A stretch of DNA of 64,000 bases from Propionimicrobium sp. PCR01-08-3. GTDB taxonomy: Bacteria; Actinomycetota; Actinomycetes; Propionibacteriales; Propionibacteriaceae. The notes beneath the pieces are model-generated. The model had not been told where the DNA came from, did not search any database, and saw nothing but the letters and a program-made list of their open reading frames with translations. A program made the position numbers and the translations under genes. Positions 52,905-61,863 of the stretch are shown piece after piece (the first letter of the stretch is position 1; the number at the start of each line of letters is the position of its first letter). Location: assembly GCF_030286045.1 (NCBI RefSeq), contig NZ_CP127390.1:2497482-2561481 (forward strand), in the 5' to 3' direction.

Positions 52905-55571
52905 TCAGATTTCCTGTTCTTCGATGATCTGCGCGCCCAGCTGGCGCTTCAACAGTTCGGCGGCGTCCCCACCCGATTCGTCGAGTATCGCGTCATCTGC
53001 GGTGACAATATCGCTCATCACCGATTCCGACATTTCGGACGCTCTGGCCGGCGCACCGTTCAGCGTCCTGGCAGACAGTTCGTCCCCAGTCGGACGGCGA
53101 TTGTCACGGGCGGCCTGATAATGGTGGACGACCTGTTCCGGCTCCGGTTCGGGCTCATACCCCGGCGGCGGTTCGGCGGGGGCACGATGCTGGCCTTGCC
53201 GACTCTCGGACGACGGCCCTCCGTCGACCGAGGCCGAGATACGCAGGTCGGCTCCCAGCACGGCGATCAGTGACTGCCGCAACACATCGATGCTGCCGCC
53301 CGACTGGAAGCGCTCCAAGGTGCCGGGGTTGGCGAAGCCGAGCAGCAATTCGCTGCCGCGGACCTCGACCACCTGCGCGTTCTGGCTGAGCAGCGCATGG
53401 GTGAACCTCTTGTGCGACTTCACTTCCTCCAAGATCTGCGGCCACAGCCTGCGCAGATCCGCCGTGCTCGGCCCGCCTGAGGCAGGTGCCTGGCTTGTTC
53501 GCTGCTGATGTTCGCGGTAGTCAGCGCTCGGCCCATCCGACGCGGGTGCCTGGTGAGCAGACGACGCCGACGCGGCGGCGCGATCCGATCGTTCAGTTTG
53601 CTGAGCGGGGGACGGCTGCTGCGAGCCTGAATCGACCGCGCCCTGGCCAGCCGCGGCACCGCTCCCCTGTTCCTGGCCAGACCGATCGGGTGCCGCAGGT
53701 GACTGCTGGCCCACCGGCATCTCCTCGTCCTGGTTCCCACCAGGGGCGGGGACGTGGTCGATAGGAGCGTGGTCCGGGTGCCGCTGCTCCTGGAGTTCCT
53801 CCCCACCCGAGGCTTGTGCAGGACGTTGCCCGGCAGGACGTTGCCCGGCAGGACGCTGGCCGGCCGGCGCCTGGGCAGCAACGTGCGAGACCGAATCGCG
53901 GCTCAGATAGCCTGCGCCGTCGGTCGATTGCGCGGAGCCCGCCGCAACCGGAGCAGCGGGGCGTCCGGGCACCACATCGGGCATGTCCAGGCGCCGCTCG
54001 ATCCGGTCGAGCCTGGCGTGCACCCCGCGGGAATCGTCGTCCGCAGTGGGCAGCAGGATGCGGGCGCAGATCAGTTCGAGATGCAGCCTGGGCGCTGTCG
54101 TACCCCGCATCTGCACCAGGCCGGTGGCGATCACCTCGGCCGCCCGGGTGAGCTCTCCGGCACCCAACGCGGAGGCCTGCGCCTGCAGACGTTCGGCCTG
54201 GTCATCGGCGACATCGATCAGCCCGGAGCCGATCGCGTCCGGCACCTGCGCGACGATCACCAGGTCACGCATCCTCTCCAACAGGTCTTCGGCGAATCGC
54301 CTCGGATCCTGGCCGACCTCGATCACCTTGTCGATCGCCGCGAAGACTCCCTTGCCATCACCGGCGGCGAAGGCGTCGACGATCTCGTCCAGCAGCGCAT
54401 CGGGGGTATACCCGAGCAGCCCGGCCGCCTGCTGGTAGGCAACATGACCGTGGTCGGCGGCACCCAGCAGCTGGTCGAGCACCGACAGCGAATCACGCAC
54501 CGAACCTGCACCGGCACGCACCACCAATGGCAGCACCCCGCGCTCGACATCGACGCCCTCTTCGCCGCAGATCTTCTCCAGATACGCGGTGAGGGTGCGC
54601 GGCGGCACCAGCCGGAAGGGATAATGATGGGTGCGCGAACGGATCGTCCCGATAACCTTCTCGGGCTCGGTGGTCGCGAAGATGAACTTGACGTGTTCGG
54701 GGGGCTCCTCGACGACCTTCAGCAGGGCGTTGAAGCCCTCCTTGGTCACCATGTGAGCCTCGTCGATGATGTAGATCTTGTATCGGCTCGCCACCGGGGC
54801 GAAGTAGACGCCTTCCCGCAGCTCGCGGGCATCGTCCACCCGGCCATGGGACGCGGCGTCGATCTCGATCACATCGATGCTGCCCGGCCCTCCGGTTGCC
54901 AGGGCACGGCAGGATTCACACTCGCCGCATGGTGTCGGCGTGGGACCCTCGGCGCAGTTCAGGCAGCGGGCCAGGATGCGGGCGCTGGTGGTCTTGCCGC
55001 AGCCCCTGGGCCCGCTGAACAAATAGGCGTGATTCACCTTGTTGTTGGCGATCGCCCGGCACAGCGGCTCGGTGACGTGCTCCTGCCCGATGACTTCGGC
55101 AAAGGTGTCCGGACGATAGCGCCTGTACAGCGCCAGCGGGGCTGCCGGACGGTCAGGGGCCGGACGGTCGGCGGCCGGGGCCGAAACGTTTTGTAACTCA
55201 GAATCGCGCACCAGCGGCGGCTCGACGGGCTGCGCCGGTGAATCGTCCGATGCCTCGTCTGCGCGTTCGCCGGGAGGTGAGTCTGCCTCGAACAAATCGG
55301 GTCCTTCTTGAATGACGACGTCATCGTCAACTTCTTCGGTTTCTTCGTCCTCGTCGGACTCTGATTCGTCTTCGGTCTCGGGGGTGGGCTGTTCCTCGGC
55401 CACGGTTGGTTCGTCGTCCGGGAGGTCTTCGTTCTGCGCTGCGATATCGCACTCGGATTCGGGAAGCGGCAATGGCATGTCGAAAAGGCCGGGCTCCTCC
55501 TGCCCGAAAAGGGTGAGGTCGTCCGGACCATCAGCGCGGTCGCCGGAGTCTGGGCCAAGTTCGTCATCCAC
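52905..55571 (-). CDS. dnaX: DNA polymerase III subunit gamma/tau with acidic N-terminal extension
   Basis: 888 residues. The AAA+ clamp-loader module begins only at residue 146 (LALYRRYRPDTFAEVIGQEH) and shows Walker A GPRGCGKTT, the four-Cys zinc loop CLNCAEGPTPTPCGECESC, IIDEAHMVT and TIRSRTHHYPF. DNA polymerase III gamma/tau normally starts at that LALYRRYRP. The preceding 145 residues are strongly acidic and contain DLTLFG (residues 18-23) and PGLFDMPLPL. Domain III and a Pro/Gln/Ala-rich linker follow (AGQRPAGQRPAGQRPA), then a tau tail. The start is GTG 55571, 6 nt after TAGGCT (leaderless). The frame from the extension into the AAA+ domain is continuous. Confidence 0.93.
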   Translation of the reverse strand: MDDELGPDSGDRADGPDDLTLFGQEEPGLFDMPLPLPESECDIAAQNEDLPDDEPTVAEEQPTPETEDESESDEDEETEEVDDDVVIQEGPDLFEADSPPGERADEASDDSPAQPVEPPLVRDSELQNVSAPAADRPAPDRPAAPLALYRRYRPDTFAEVIGQEHVTEPLCRAIANNKVNHAYLFSGPRGCGKTTSARILARCLNCAEGPTPTPCGECESCRALATGGPGSIDVIEIDAASHGRVDDARELREGVYFAPVASRYKIYIIDEAHMVTKEGFNALLKVVEEPPEHVKFIFATTEPEKVIGTIRSRTHHYPFRLVPPRTLTAYLEKICGEEGVDVERGVLPLVVRAGAGSVRDSLSVLDQLLGAADHGHVAYQQAAGLLGYTPDALLDEIVDAFAAGDGKGVFAAIDKVIEVGQDPRRFAEDLLERMRDLVIVAQVPDAIGSGLIDVADDQAERLQAQASALGAGELTRAAEVIATGLVQMRGTTAPRLHLELICARILLPTADDDSRGVHARLDRIERRLDMPDVVPGRPAAPVAAGSAQSTDGAGYLSRDSVSHVAAQAPAGQRPAGQRPAGQRPAQASGGEELQEQRHPDHAPIDHVPAPGGNQDEEMPVGQQSPAAPDRSGQEQGSGAAAGQGAVDSGSQQPSPAQQTERSDRAAASASSAHQAPASDGPSADYREHQQRTSQAPASGGPSTADLRRLWPQILEEVKSHKRFTHALLSQNAQVVEVRGSELLLGFANPGTLERFQSGGSIDVLRQSLIAVLGADLRISASVDGGPSSESRQGQHRAPAEPPPGYEPEPEPEQVVHHYQAARDNRRPTGDELSARTLNGAPARASEMSESVMSDIVTADDAILDESGGDAAELLKRQLGAQIIEEQEI

Positions 55572-55819
55572 GCGGCAAGCCTATGCTGCCGCACTGACAA
55601 TTTTCACGCTGGTTCCTGCGGGGATGTACGTCAGGTTTGTGGTGTGGGCCAGGTGAGGTGATGACGGCCTGGCCGTGCCCTGATGGCGAGGACGGGATCG
55701 GGTCCGTGGGTGGTCCACGCCTCGCGTCCGGACAGATCCGGGATCATCCAGCCCACACGCCCGATCAAACAAACTCGCGGCTGGACGGGCTGGGATCACC
55801 AGCCACTTGCGGACATAGA

Positions 55820-55909
55820 AGGGCCCCCCGCGCACCCGGAAGAGCTCACTTACCCTTGCTGCCTTCCGACCCTGGGGGGTTGGGCGAGTTACCGCCGCAC
55901 GGGGGACCT
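55820..55909 (-). ncRNA. ffs: Signal recognition particle RNA (small bacterial type)
   Basis: On the minus strand the transcript runs GGTCCCCCGTGCGGCGG ... CCCAGGGTCGGAAGGCAGCA ... GGGTGCGCGGGGGGCC. The ends pair (GGTCCCCCGTGC with GCGCGGGGGGCC) and the GGTCGGAAGGCAGCAAGGG apex is the Ffh-binding loop conserved in bacterial SRP RNA. Location just upstream of dnaX is usual in actinobacteria. Boundaries are within a few bases. The rest of 55572-56062 holds no other supported feature. Confidence 0.88.
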
Positions 55910-56062
55910 TCGTCCATCTTAGAGGCACCGCGCCTGGAACCCGAAATCGGTCCGCAGACTCACGCTCGGGCAGCCGGACTTCTGAACCTGCTCAACCAGC
56001 TGCTCGTTCGCACTCTGCTCAGCCCACACGCCAAGTCAGGTCGCGGCCTGACCCGCCCATGC

Positions 56063-56986
56063 TCAGACGCTTGCGTCCAACGGATTCTCTCCACGGGTCA
56101 CGATCACCGGGCAGTGCGCTTCTCGCAGGACATGCTTGCTGGTCGAGCCGAGCAATAGCCCGGCGAAGCCTCCGCGTCCACGTGAACCGACGACCATCAG
56201 ACCCGCATCCTTCGACTGATCGACCAGGGCGATCTCGGCACGGCCCCGCACGATCTTGATCTGGACCGGCAGATCGGGGTATTTCGCCTTGCCTTCGGCA
56301 AGTTGCCCCTCAACCATGTCGGTGAGGCCCTCGACGATCTCGTCGACGGTGTATTCCCAGACGTCCGCGTTGTAGGCGTCGTAGGCACCAAAATCCCACG
56401 CGTTCACGGCAACCAGCGGCACCCCCCTGGCATGAGCGGTCTCGAACGCGAATCTGATGGCACCTTTTGCTTCCTCCGAGTCATCGACGCCCACCACGAC
56501 CGGTCCGCCGGGATTCTCCAGCGACTCGTCGGTGATCACCGCGACCGGCCCGTGGGAGTGCGTCGCGACCGCGTCCGAAACGCCGCCGAGCAGACGCACC
56601 GACATAGGAGCGCCATGACCGCGAGCGCCGACCACCACGAGGAACGCATCTCGGGACGCCTGCGCCAACACGTAGGGCGGATTGCCCTGCACGACTTTGC
56701 CCTCGAGTTCAAGATTCGGGTAACGCTCCCGCAAGTGGGCAATCACCTTGTCAAGCCGCTCCTGAGCCTTCTGCCGGTACTTCTCGACGTAGTTGCCCTC
56801 ACTCGACATCAACCTGAGAGCCTTGCTCTTGCTCGGTATCGGAACCTCCGAGATCACGTTCAGCACGAGCAGCGGCATACCGCGCACTTGGGCTCGTTCG
56901 GCCGCCCAATCGACTGCCTTGTTCGCCCTCTCGGATCCGTCGGTACCCACAACAAATCGGCCCGCAGTCTGAAGTTCTTCAGTCAT
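56063..56986 (-). CDS. Universal stress protein, two UspA domains
   Basis: 307 residues. Two tandem Usp domains: residues 8-155 (FVVGTDGSERANKAVDWAAE and VVGARGHGAPMSVRLLGGVSD) and residues 160-300 (VVVGVDDSEEAKGAIRFAFE and MVVGSRGRGGFAGLLLGSTS). The G-x2-G-x9-G-S/T motif in each indicates ATP binding. ATG 56986 is placed 5 nt after AGGAGG; the GTG one codon upstream is less good. It is a single-gene unit next to the cobalamin block. Confidence 0.92.
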   Translation of the reverse strand: MTEELQTAGRFVVGTDGSERANKAVDWAAERAQVRGMPLLVLNVISEVPIPSKSKALRLMSSEGNYVEKYRQKAQERLDKVIAHLRERYPNLELEGKVVQGNPPYVLAQASRDAFLVVVGARGHGAPMSVRLLGGVSDAVATHSHGPVAVITDESLENPGGPVVVGVDDSEEAKGAIRFAFETAHARGVPLVAVNAWDFGAYDAYNADVWEYTVDEIVEGLTDMVEGQLAEGKAKYPDLPVQIKIVRGRAEIALVDQSKDAGLMVVGSRGRGGFAGLLLGSTSKHVLREAHCPVIVTRGENPLDASV

Positions 56987-57137
56987 CACGACCTCCTACG
57001 TCGTCCACCAGCCATCGTCCTCGTTAGCATCCCAATCCTATCGGCGGACGCATAACCCACGCGTGGTTGGCGGAAAAGCGCATCGCCTTACGGCCGTCTT
57101 GGATGCAGTCCAGATGCGAACGAACAACCTCGGATCC

Positions 57138-59720
57138 TCAACCGCAACGCGCAACGAGTTGGACGAGCACGTCCACCAATTTGTCGCTGACCTGCTCGTC
57201 CGGAACTGCGAGCCTGATCCAATTCGGGCCAAGACCGGGGAAAGTGTCGCAGCGCCGCACGGCGAAGCCCCGTTCGGCCAGTGATTCGACCGGGTTGGGC
57301 ACGTTCAGGGCAGAGACGTCGACCAACACGAAGGGTGTTTGCGGATCACCGGCCACCGGGAAGCCTGCCGCGCTCAGCGCATCCACCAGATGCTCGCGCT
57401 CGCGCGCAACTTGGACGAGCAGTTCAGCTGCGGACTCGTTGGCCTTGGCGGTGGTGGTCGCGATCATGGCGTCCAATGCAGGGGTGGACACCGGCCACGG
57501 CTCCTGATGGCACGCCATCTCAGCGATCAGGGACGCATCCCCGACCACGAACCCGGCCCGAAGTCCCGCGATCCCCCACAGCTTGGTCAACGATCTGGTG
57601 ACCAGCAGGCCGGCCAGCTCGCCGCGGAACATGGATTCGGCTTCGCCCGGCACGAAGTCCATGAAGGCCTCATCGACCAGCACGATCCGGCCCGGACGCA
57701 CGAGTTTGCGGATCTGGTCAGCCGAGTGCAGGACGCCGGTCGGGTTGGTGGGGTTCCCGATGATCACCAGATCGCGGTCAGCGCCGATCCGGCTCGCATC
57801 CAGCCGGAAACCCTCATCTGCGCGCAGCATCAGCCTGCGCACCTGATGCCCGGCCGTACGGAAAGCGACCTCAGGTTCAGTGAACTGCGGGTGCACGATC
57901 AGTACCTTGCGCTCCGGGAAAGTTCTCGCGACGAGAGTGAATGCGTCGGCTGCACCGGCCGTCAGCAAAAGTTGATCCGCGGCCAGACCGTGCTTGGAGG
58001 CCAGCGCCTGCTGTGCTTGTTCGGCGACCGGGTAGGCCATCCAGTGGTCCGCGCCGGACGCGACTTCGGACAGCAACCATCCAGGAGCGGGGCGCACGTT
58101 GACGGCCAGATCGACCAGGCCCGGGCGAAGCTGGGCGTCACCGTGGTGCCGCAGATTAGGTTCCGGGATCGGTTCCTGCTCGGCGACCGGCTCCCAGCGC
58201 GCACCTGAGGTGGCGAATGCCGCGCATGCCTCGGCGAAGCGTTGTGCCTGTTCGGGATAGCCGGCCCAGTGAATGTGCTGATAGGACGCCAGCACCGAGT
58301 CAGTTGCCAGGCCCTCGTGGCGTCCGGATGCCTGGTCTACCAGCCACGCAGCGACGGGCCGCGAACTGCCGCCACGCAATGTCGTCATCGTCCGATGGAA
58401 CTCGTGGGAATAGACCGTCTCTCCGGCGCGGGTGACCAGCGAGTCCGATTCGGCGACCAGTTCGCGGTATCCCATGGTCAGCCGCGGCGACATCTGGGCG
58501 TCCAGCGGCAGGGCGTCCGCCATGTCCATGCCATCGAGGGTGTGGCACAGATACAGCAGCCCGGCGCATTCGGCGACCGTCGGCAGGCCTGTACCAACAG
58601 CCGCGCGAACGTCGGCCAGCAGAGGACGGTTCGCGGCAAGTTCTTCAGCGTAGATCTCCGGGAAGCCGCCGCCGATATAGAGTCCGTGAGCCCCGGCGGG
58701 AAGCCGGCGATCGGTCATCGGGTCGAATTCGACGACCTCGCAGCCAGCCGCTTGCAGCAGCTCCGTGGTCTCGGCATAGCGGAAGGTGAAGGCGCGACCG
58801 GCTGCGACCGCGACCCGCGGGCGCCCGTTCACCCTTGTCATCTCAGCATCGGGCGACCATGGTTGCACATCCAATTGGGCTGACGAGCGCGCAATCGCCA
58901 GCACGGCATCAAGATCTACATGGTCTACAACGAGCTTGGCGGCCGACTCGATGACCGCCCGCGCCTGGTCGCGTTCGGCGGCGGGAACCAATCCCAGATG
59001 TCTGGATGGCACGATCAGATCCTTCGACCGTGGGATTGCGCCCAGCACCTGCAGCCCGACCTCGTCGAAGGCATCGCGCAGCTCGTCCACGGCGCGCGCC
59101 GAACCGGCCTTGTTGATGATCACCCCGGCGACCTTGGGGGCGTGAGGATGCGACGCCAGGCCGTACGCCGAAGCCGCGAGTGTGCGGGAGACTCCGCTGG
59201 CGTCCATCACCAAGACGACGGGCGCGTCGATCAGCTCGGCGACATGAGCCGTTGAGCCGAATCCGCGGCGTCCGCCGGCCGTTTCCGCTCCATCCGTGGA
59301 AGCCTTCGCAGGCGGCACCGGAGCGGGTTTTTGTTGCTGGTGGATGTCACTCTGAGCGCCTTCGGATGCGGACGCGCGGCGAGCGGCTGTCGGACGACCG
59401 GAAGTCACGCCCAGGCGGCCGTCGTAGAGCCCCATCACCCCTTCGACCACAGAGACGTCTGCCCCGGCAGCCCCGTGCGCGAACAGCGGCGCGATCCTCG
59501 AGGTACCGCACAGCCAGGCGTCCAGGTTGCGACCGGGCAGCCCGGTTGCCACCGTGTGGTAGCCGGGGTCGATGTAGTCCGGCCCGACCTTGAAGGGCGC
59601 GACCTTTAGCCCGCGGTCATGCAGGGCGGCCATCAGCCCGATGCTGACTGTAGTCTTGCCGGAACTCGAGTTCGGTGCGGCCAGCACGATCCGCGGATAG
59701 TTCGTCACCATCGTCACCAT
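57138..59720 (-). CDS. cobB/cobC: CobB-CobC fusion: cobyrinate a,c-diamide synthase plus threonine-phosphate decarboxylase-like domain
   Basis: 860 residues. Residues 8-500 are CobB/CbiA: ATP site APNSSSGKTTVSIGL, VEGVMGLYDG, then a glutaminase domain with GLYIGGGFPEIYAEEL and nucleophile Cys in VAECAGLLYL. Residues 515-860 are a class I PLP aminotransferase fold of the CobC/CobD type (LLLTAGAADAF, IIGNPTNPTG, VDEAFMDF, PLP lysine in TRSLTKLWGIAGLRAGF). Products are the a,c-diamide and probably aminopropanol phosphate for the nucleotide loop. A ~50-residue low-complexity insertion (residues 102-153) interrupts CobB before GSTAHVAEL. It overlaps the CobQ-CobO gene by 7 nt. Confidence 0.92.
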   Translation of the reverse strand: MVTMVTNYPRIVLAAPNSSSGKTTVSIGLMAALHDRGLKVAPFKVGPDYIDPGYHTVATGLPGRNLDAWLCGTSRIAPLFAHGAAGADVSVVEGVMGLYDGRLGVTSGRPTAARRASASEGAQSDIHQQQKPAPVPPAKASTDGAETAGGRRGFGSTAHVAELIDAPVVLVMDASGVSRTLAASAYGLASHPHAPKVAGVIINKAGSARAVDELRDAFDEVGLQVLGAIPRSKDLIVPSRHLGLVPAAERDQARAVIESAAKLVVDHVDLDAVLAIARSSAQLDVQPWSPDAEMTRVNGRPRVAVAAGRAFTFRYAETTELLQAAGCEVVEFDPMTDRRLPAGAHGLYIGGGFPEIYAEELAANRPLLADVRAAVGTGLPTVAECAGLLYLCHTLDGMDMADALPLDAQMSPRLTMGYRELVAESDSLVTRAGETVYSHEFHRTMTTLRGGSSRPVAAWLVDQASGRHEGLATDSVLASYQHIHWAGYPEQAQRFAEACAAFATSGARWEPVAEQEPIPEPNLRHHGDAQLRPGLVDLAVNVRPAPGWLLSEVASGADHWMAYPVAEQAQQALASKHGLAADQLLLTAGAADAFTLVARTFPERKVLIVHPQFTEPEVAFRTAGHQVRRLMLRADEGFRLDASRIGADRDLVIIGNPTNPTGVLHSADQIRKLVRPGRIVLVDEAFMDFVPGEAESMFRGELAGLLVTRSLTKLWGIAGLRAGFVVGDASLIAEMACHQEPWPVSTPALDAMIATTTAKANESAAELLVQVAREREHLVDALSAAGFPVAGDPQTPFVLVDVSALNVPNPVESLAERGFAVRRCDTFPGLGPNWIRLAVPDEQVSDKLVDVLVQLVARCG

Positions 59721-61813
59721 TCGATTCCGGCCTGGCCCTTTTCACCCTTGTCAAAGGGATGTTTGATCTTGCGCATCTCGGTAACCAGGTCGGCCGCGTC
59801 GATCAGACCCGCGGGGGCGTTGCGTCCGGTGATCACCACGTGCTGATGGCCAGGCCGATTCTTCAGGATCCGGACGACTTCGTCGGTATCGAGCCAGCCC
59901 TTGGCCAGTACGTGACAGAACTCGTCCAAGATGATCAGGTCGTGCGTTTGGGATTCCAGCCGCTCCCGGACGATCCCCCACCCCTTTTCTGCCAGCTCGC
60001 GCTGATTGGCCTTGGCCCCGGCACGGGTTGCGGTGCGTCCCTCGCCGAAGTTCATCCACTCCACCGAGCCGCCCTGGCCGGTGCGCTGATGCACGCCGTT
60101 CAGGGTCTGGAAGGCCAGCCTTTCGCCAGTCGGCCAGGTGGAGGTCTTGATGAACTGGAAAACGCCGACCGACCAGCCCTGCGACCAGCCGCGCAACCCG
60201 ACGCCGAATGCCGCTGTCGATTTCCCCTTGCCGTCGCCGGTATTCACGATCAATCTCGGTTGCAGGCGCAGCTGGCGCGAGGTCTTGGGTTCGGATTCGA
60301 TCTCGGAGTATTCGCAGACGTCCAAAGTGTCGTCAGAGGGGACTCCCGCCTGCGAGCCGGCGCCATGAGCCAGCTCGAGCAGCCGGTCGAGGTCGACCTT
60401 CTGCTCGACTGCGTCGGCCAGCATGTTGATCATGTTTTCCCTGGCCGCCGCGTATCCGACCGCGCCAGGTTGCGGACGCCAGCCCGACCCGGTCAACTCA
60501 GAGACGCGGGTCAGGAACGCCGTGCGGAAGTCGTCGTTTTCCAGGCTGCCATGCAACATCGTGCCGAACGTGGCGCCCACTTGCCAACCGTCCAGGAACG
60601 GCTCGGCGTCGCCGGTCAGCTCACAGATGCCGTGGTGAATCTCGTAGCCATGTACCTGTTGACCGTTCCATTCGTAACCGGCCTGCCGAGTGACCTTCTC
60701 GTCCGAGAATTGCACCTCGATCGGCAGCAGACCGAGACCTTTCACCTGGCCTTTGCGGGTCTCTATTTCGTCCTCAATGGTCGTGGCCAGCATTTCGTAG
60801 CCGCCGCAGATCCCCAGGAGCGGATGCCCGGATGCGTGCCTTTTCACGATGACCTCTTCCAGACCGTGGCTGCGCAGCCACGTCAGATCGTCGACGGTGG
60901 AGCGGGACCCGGGCAAGATCACCAAGTCGGCTGCCTCCACGACATAGGGATCATCGGTCATTGTGACGTCGACGCCGGGCGTATTGGCCAGCGCCTCGAC
61001 ATCGGTAGCATTCGAGATTCTGGGGAACCGCAGCACGGCCACCTTCAGCTGGGCCATGCCGTCCAGGACAGGGCCGACTTCGGAGCGCCAGCGATCGACC
61101 TGCAGCGCGTCCTCGCCGTCCATCCAGACGCCCTCAAGCCAGGGCAGCACGCCGAGATTCTCCATGCCGGTGCGCCGGGCGATGTCGTCCAGCCCGGGGT
61201 CGAGCACACTCTGATCGCCCCGGAATTTGTTGATGATGAACCCGGCCAACAGCGCCCGGTCGGCCTCCGAGACGATGCCCCAGGTGCCAAACAGGCTGGC
61301 CAGGATGCCGCCGCGATCGATGTCGCCGACCAGCACCACGGGCAAGTTGAACCGCTGAGCGAGCCCCATGTTCACGTAGTCACCGGAGCGAAGATTCGTT
61401 TCGGCGGGCGAGCCGGCCCCCTCAACAACCACGACCTCGTGGTTCTCGGCCAACTCCTGGTAGGCGGCGAACGCCGATTCGGCCAGCTGGCGGCGTCCGG
61501 TAGCGAACTCGCCGGCCTCCAGGGTGCCGGCCGGGCGTCCGCGCAGCACCACGAACGACCGCCGATCCGTGCCCGGCTTGAGCAGCACCGGGTTGAGGAT
61601 GCTGGTCGGCTCGACCCCGGCGGCCTGGGCCTGCAGGTACTGCGCGCGACCGATCTCGGAGCCGTCCGCGCACACCATGGAATTGTTCGACATGTTCTGC
61701 GCCTTGAAGGGCACCACGTCGATGCCACGGCGGGCCAGGGCCCGGCAGATTCCGCTCACCACGAGAGATTTCCCGGCGTCGGACGAGGTTCCCGCGATCA
61801 GGATTCCTGCCAT
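59714..61813 (-). CDS. cobQ/cobO: CobQ-CobO fusion: cobyric acid synthase plus corrinoid adenosyltransferase
   Basis: 699 residues. Residues 1-480 are CobQ/CbiP: LIAGTSSDAGKSLVVSGICR, NMSNNSMVCADGSEIGRAQ, VLVGDIDRGGILASLFG and the GATase domain LLGICGGYEML. After a linker, residues 514-699 are a complete CobO/BtuR adenosyltransferase: LIVNTGDGKGKSTAAFGVGL (P-loop), LIILDEFCHVLAKGW and VVITGRNAP. It thus joins corrinoid adenosylation with the four amidations that need the adenosylated substrate. AAGGAG precedes ATG 61813. Divergent from cobK. Confidence 0.93.
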   Translation of the reverse strand: MAGILIAGTSSDAGKSLVVSGICRALARRGIDVVPFKAQNMSNNSMVCADGSEIGRAQYLQAQAAGVEPTSILNPVLLKPGTDRRSFVVLRGRPAGTLEAGEFATGRRQLAESAFAAYQELAENHEVVVVEGAGSPAETNLRSGDYVNMGLAQRFNLPVVLVGDIDRGGILASLFGTWGIVSEADRALLAGFIINKFRGDQSVLDPGLDDIARRTGMENLGVLPWLEGVWMDGEDALQVDRWRSEVGPVLDGMAQLKVAVLRFPRISNATDVEALANTPGVDVTMTDDPYVVEAADLVILPGSRSTVDDLTWLRSHGLEEVIVKRHASGHPLLGICGGYEMLATTIEDEIETRKGQVKGLGLLPIEVQFSDEKVTRQAGYEWNGQQVHGYEIHHGICELTGDAEPFLDGWQVGATFGTMLHGSLENDDFRTAFLTRVSELTGSGWRPQPGAVGYAAARENMINMLADAVEQKVDLDRLLELAHGAGSQAGVPSDDTLDVCEYSEIESEPKTSRQLRLQPRLIVNTGDGKGKSTAAFGVGLRGWSQGWSVGVFQFIKTSTWPTGERLAFQTLNGVHQRTGQGGSVEWMNFGEGRTATRAGAKANQRELAEKGWGIVRERLESQTHDLIILDEFCHVLAKGWLDTDEVVRILKNRPGHQHVVITGRNAPAGLIDAADLVTEMRKIKHPFDKGEKGQAGIEW

Positions 61814-61863
61814 CGTTGCTCCTTCATCGGTGATTCGGTTCGTGGGCTAATAGGCTCGAGCGC

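Noticed and set aside
53754-55196. Plus-strand open frame opposite dnaX, and a similar one at 10099-11691 opposite murJ
   Set aside because: Both are antisense to conserved genes and show only Gly/Arg/His-rich low complexity.
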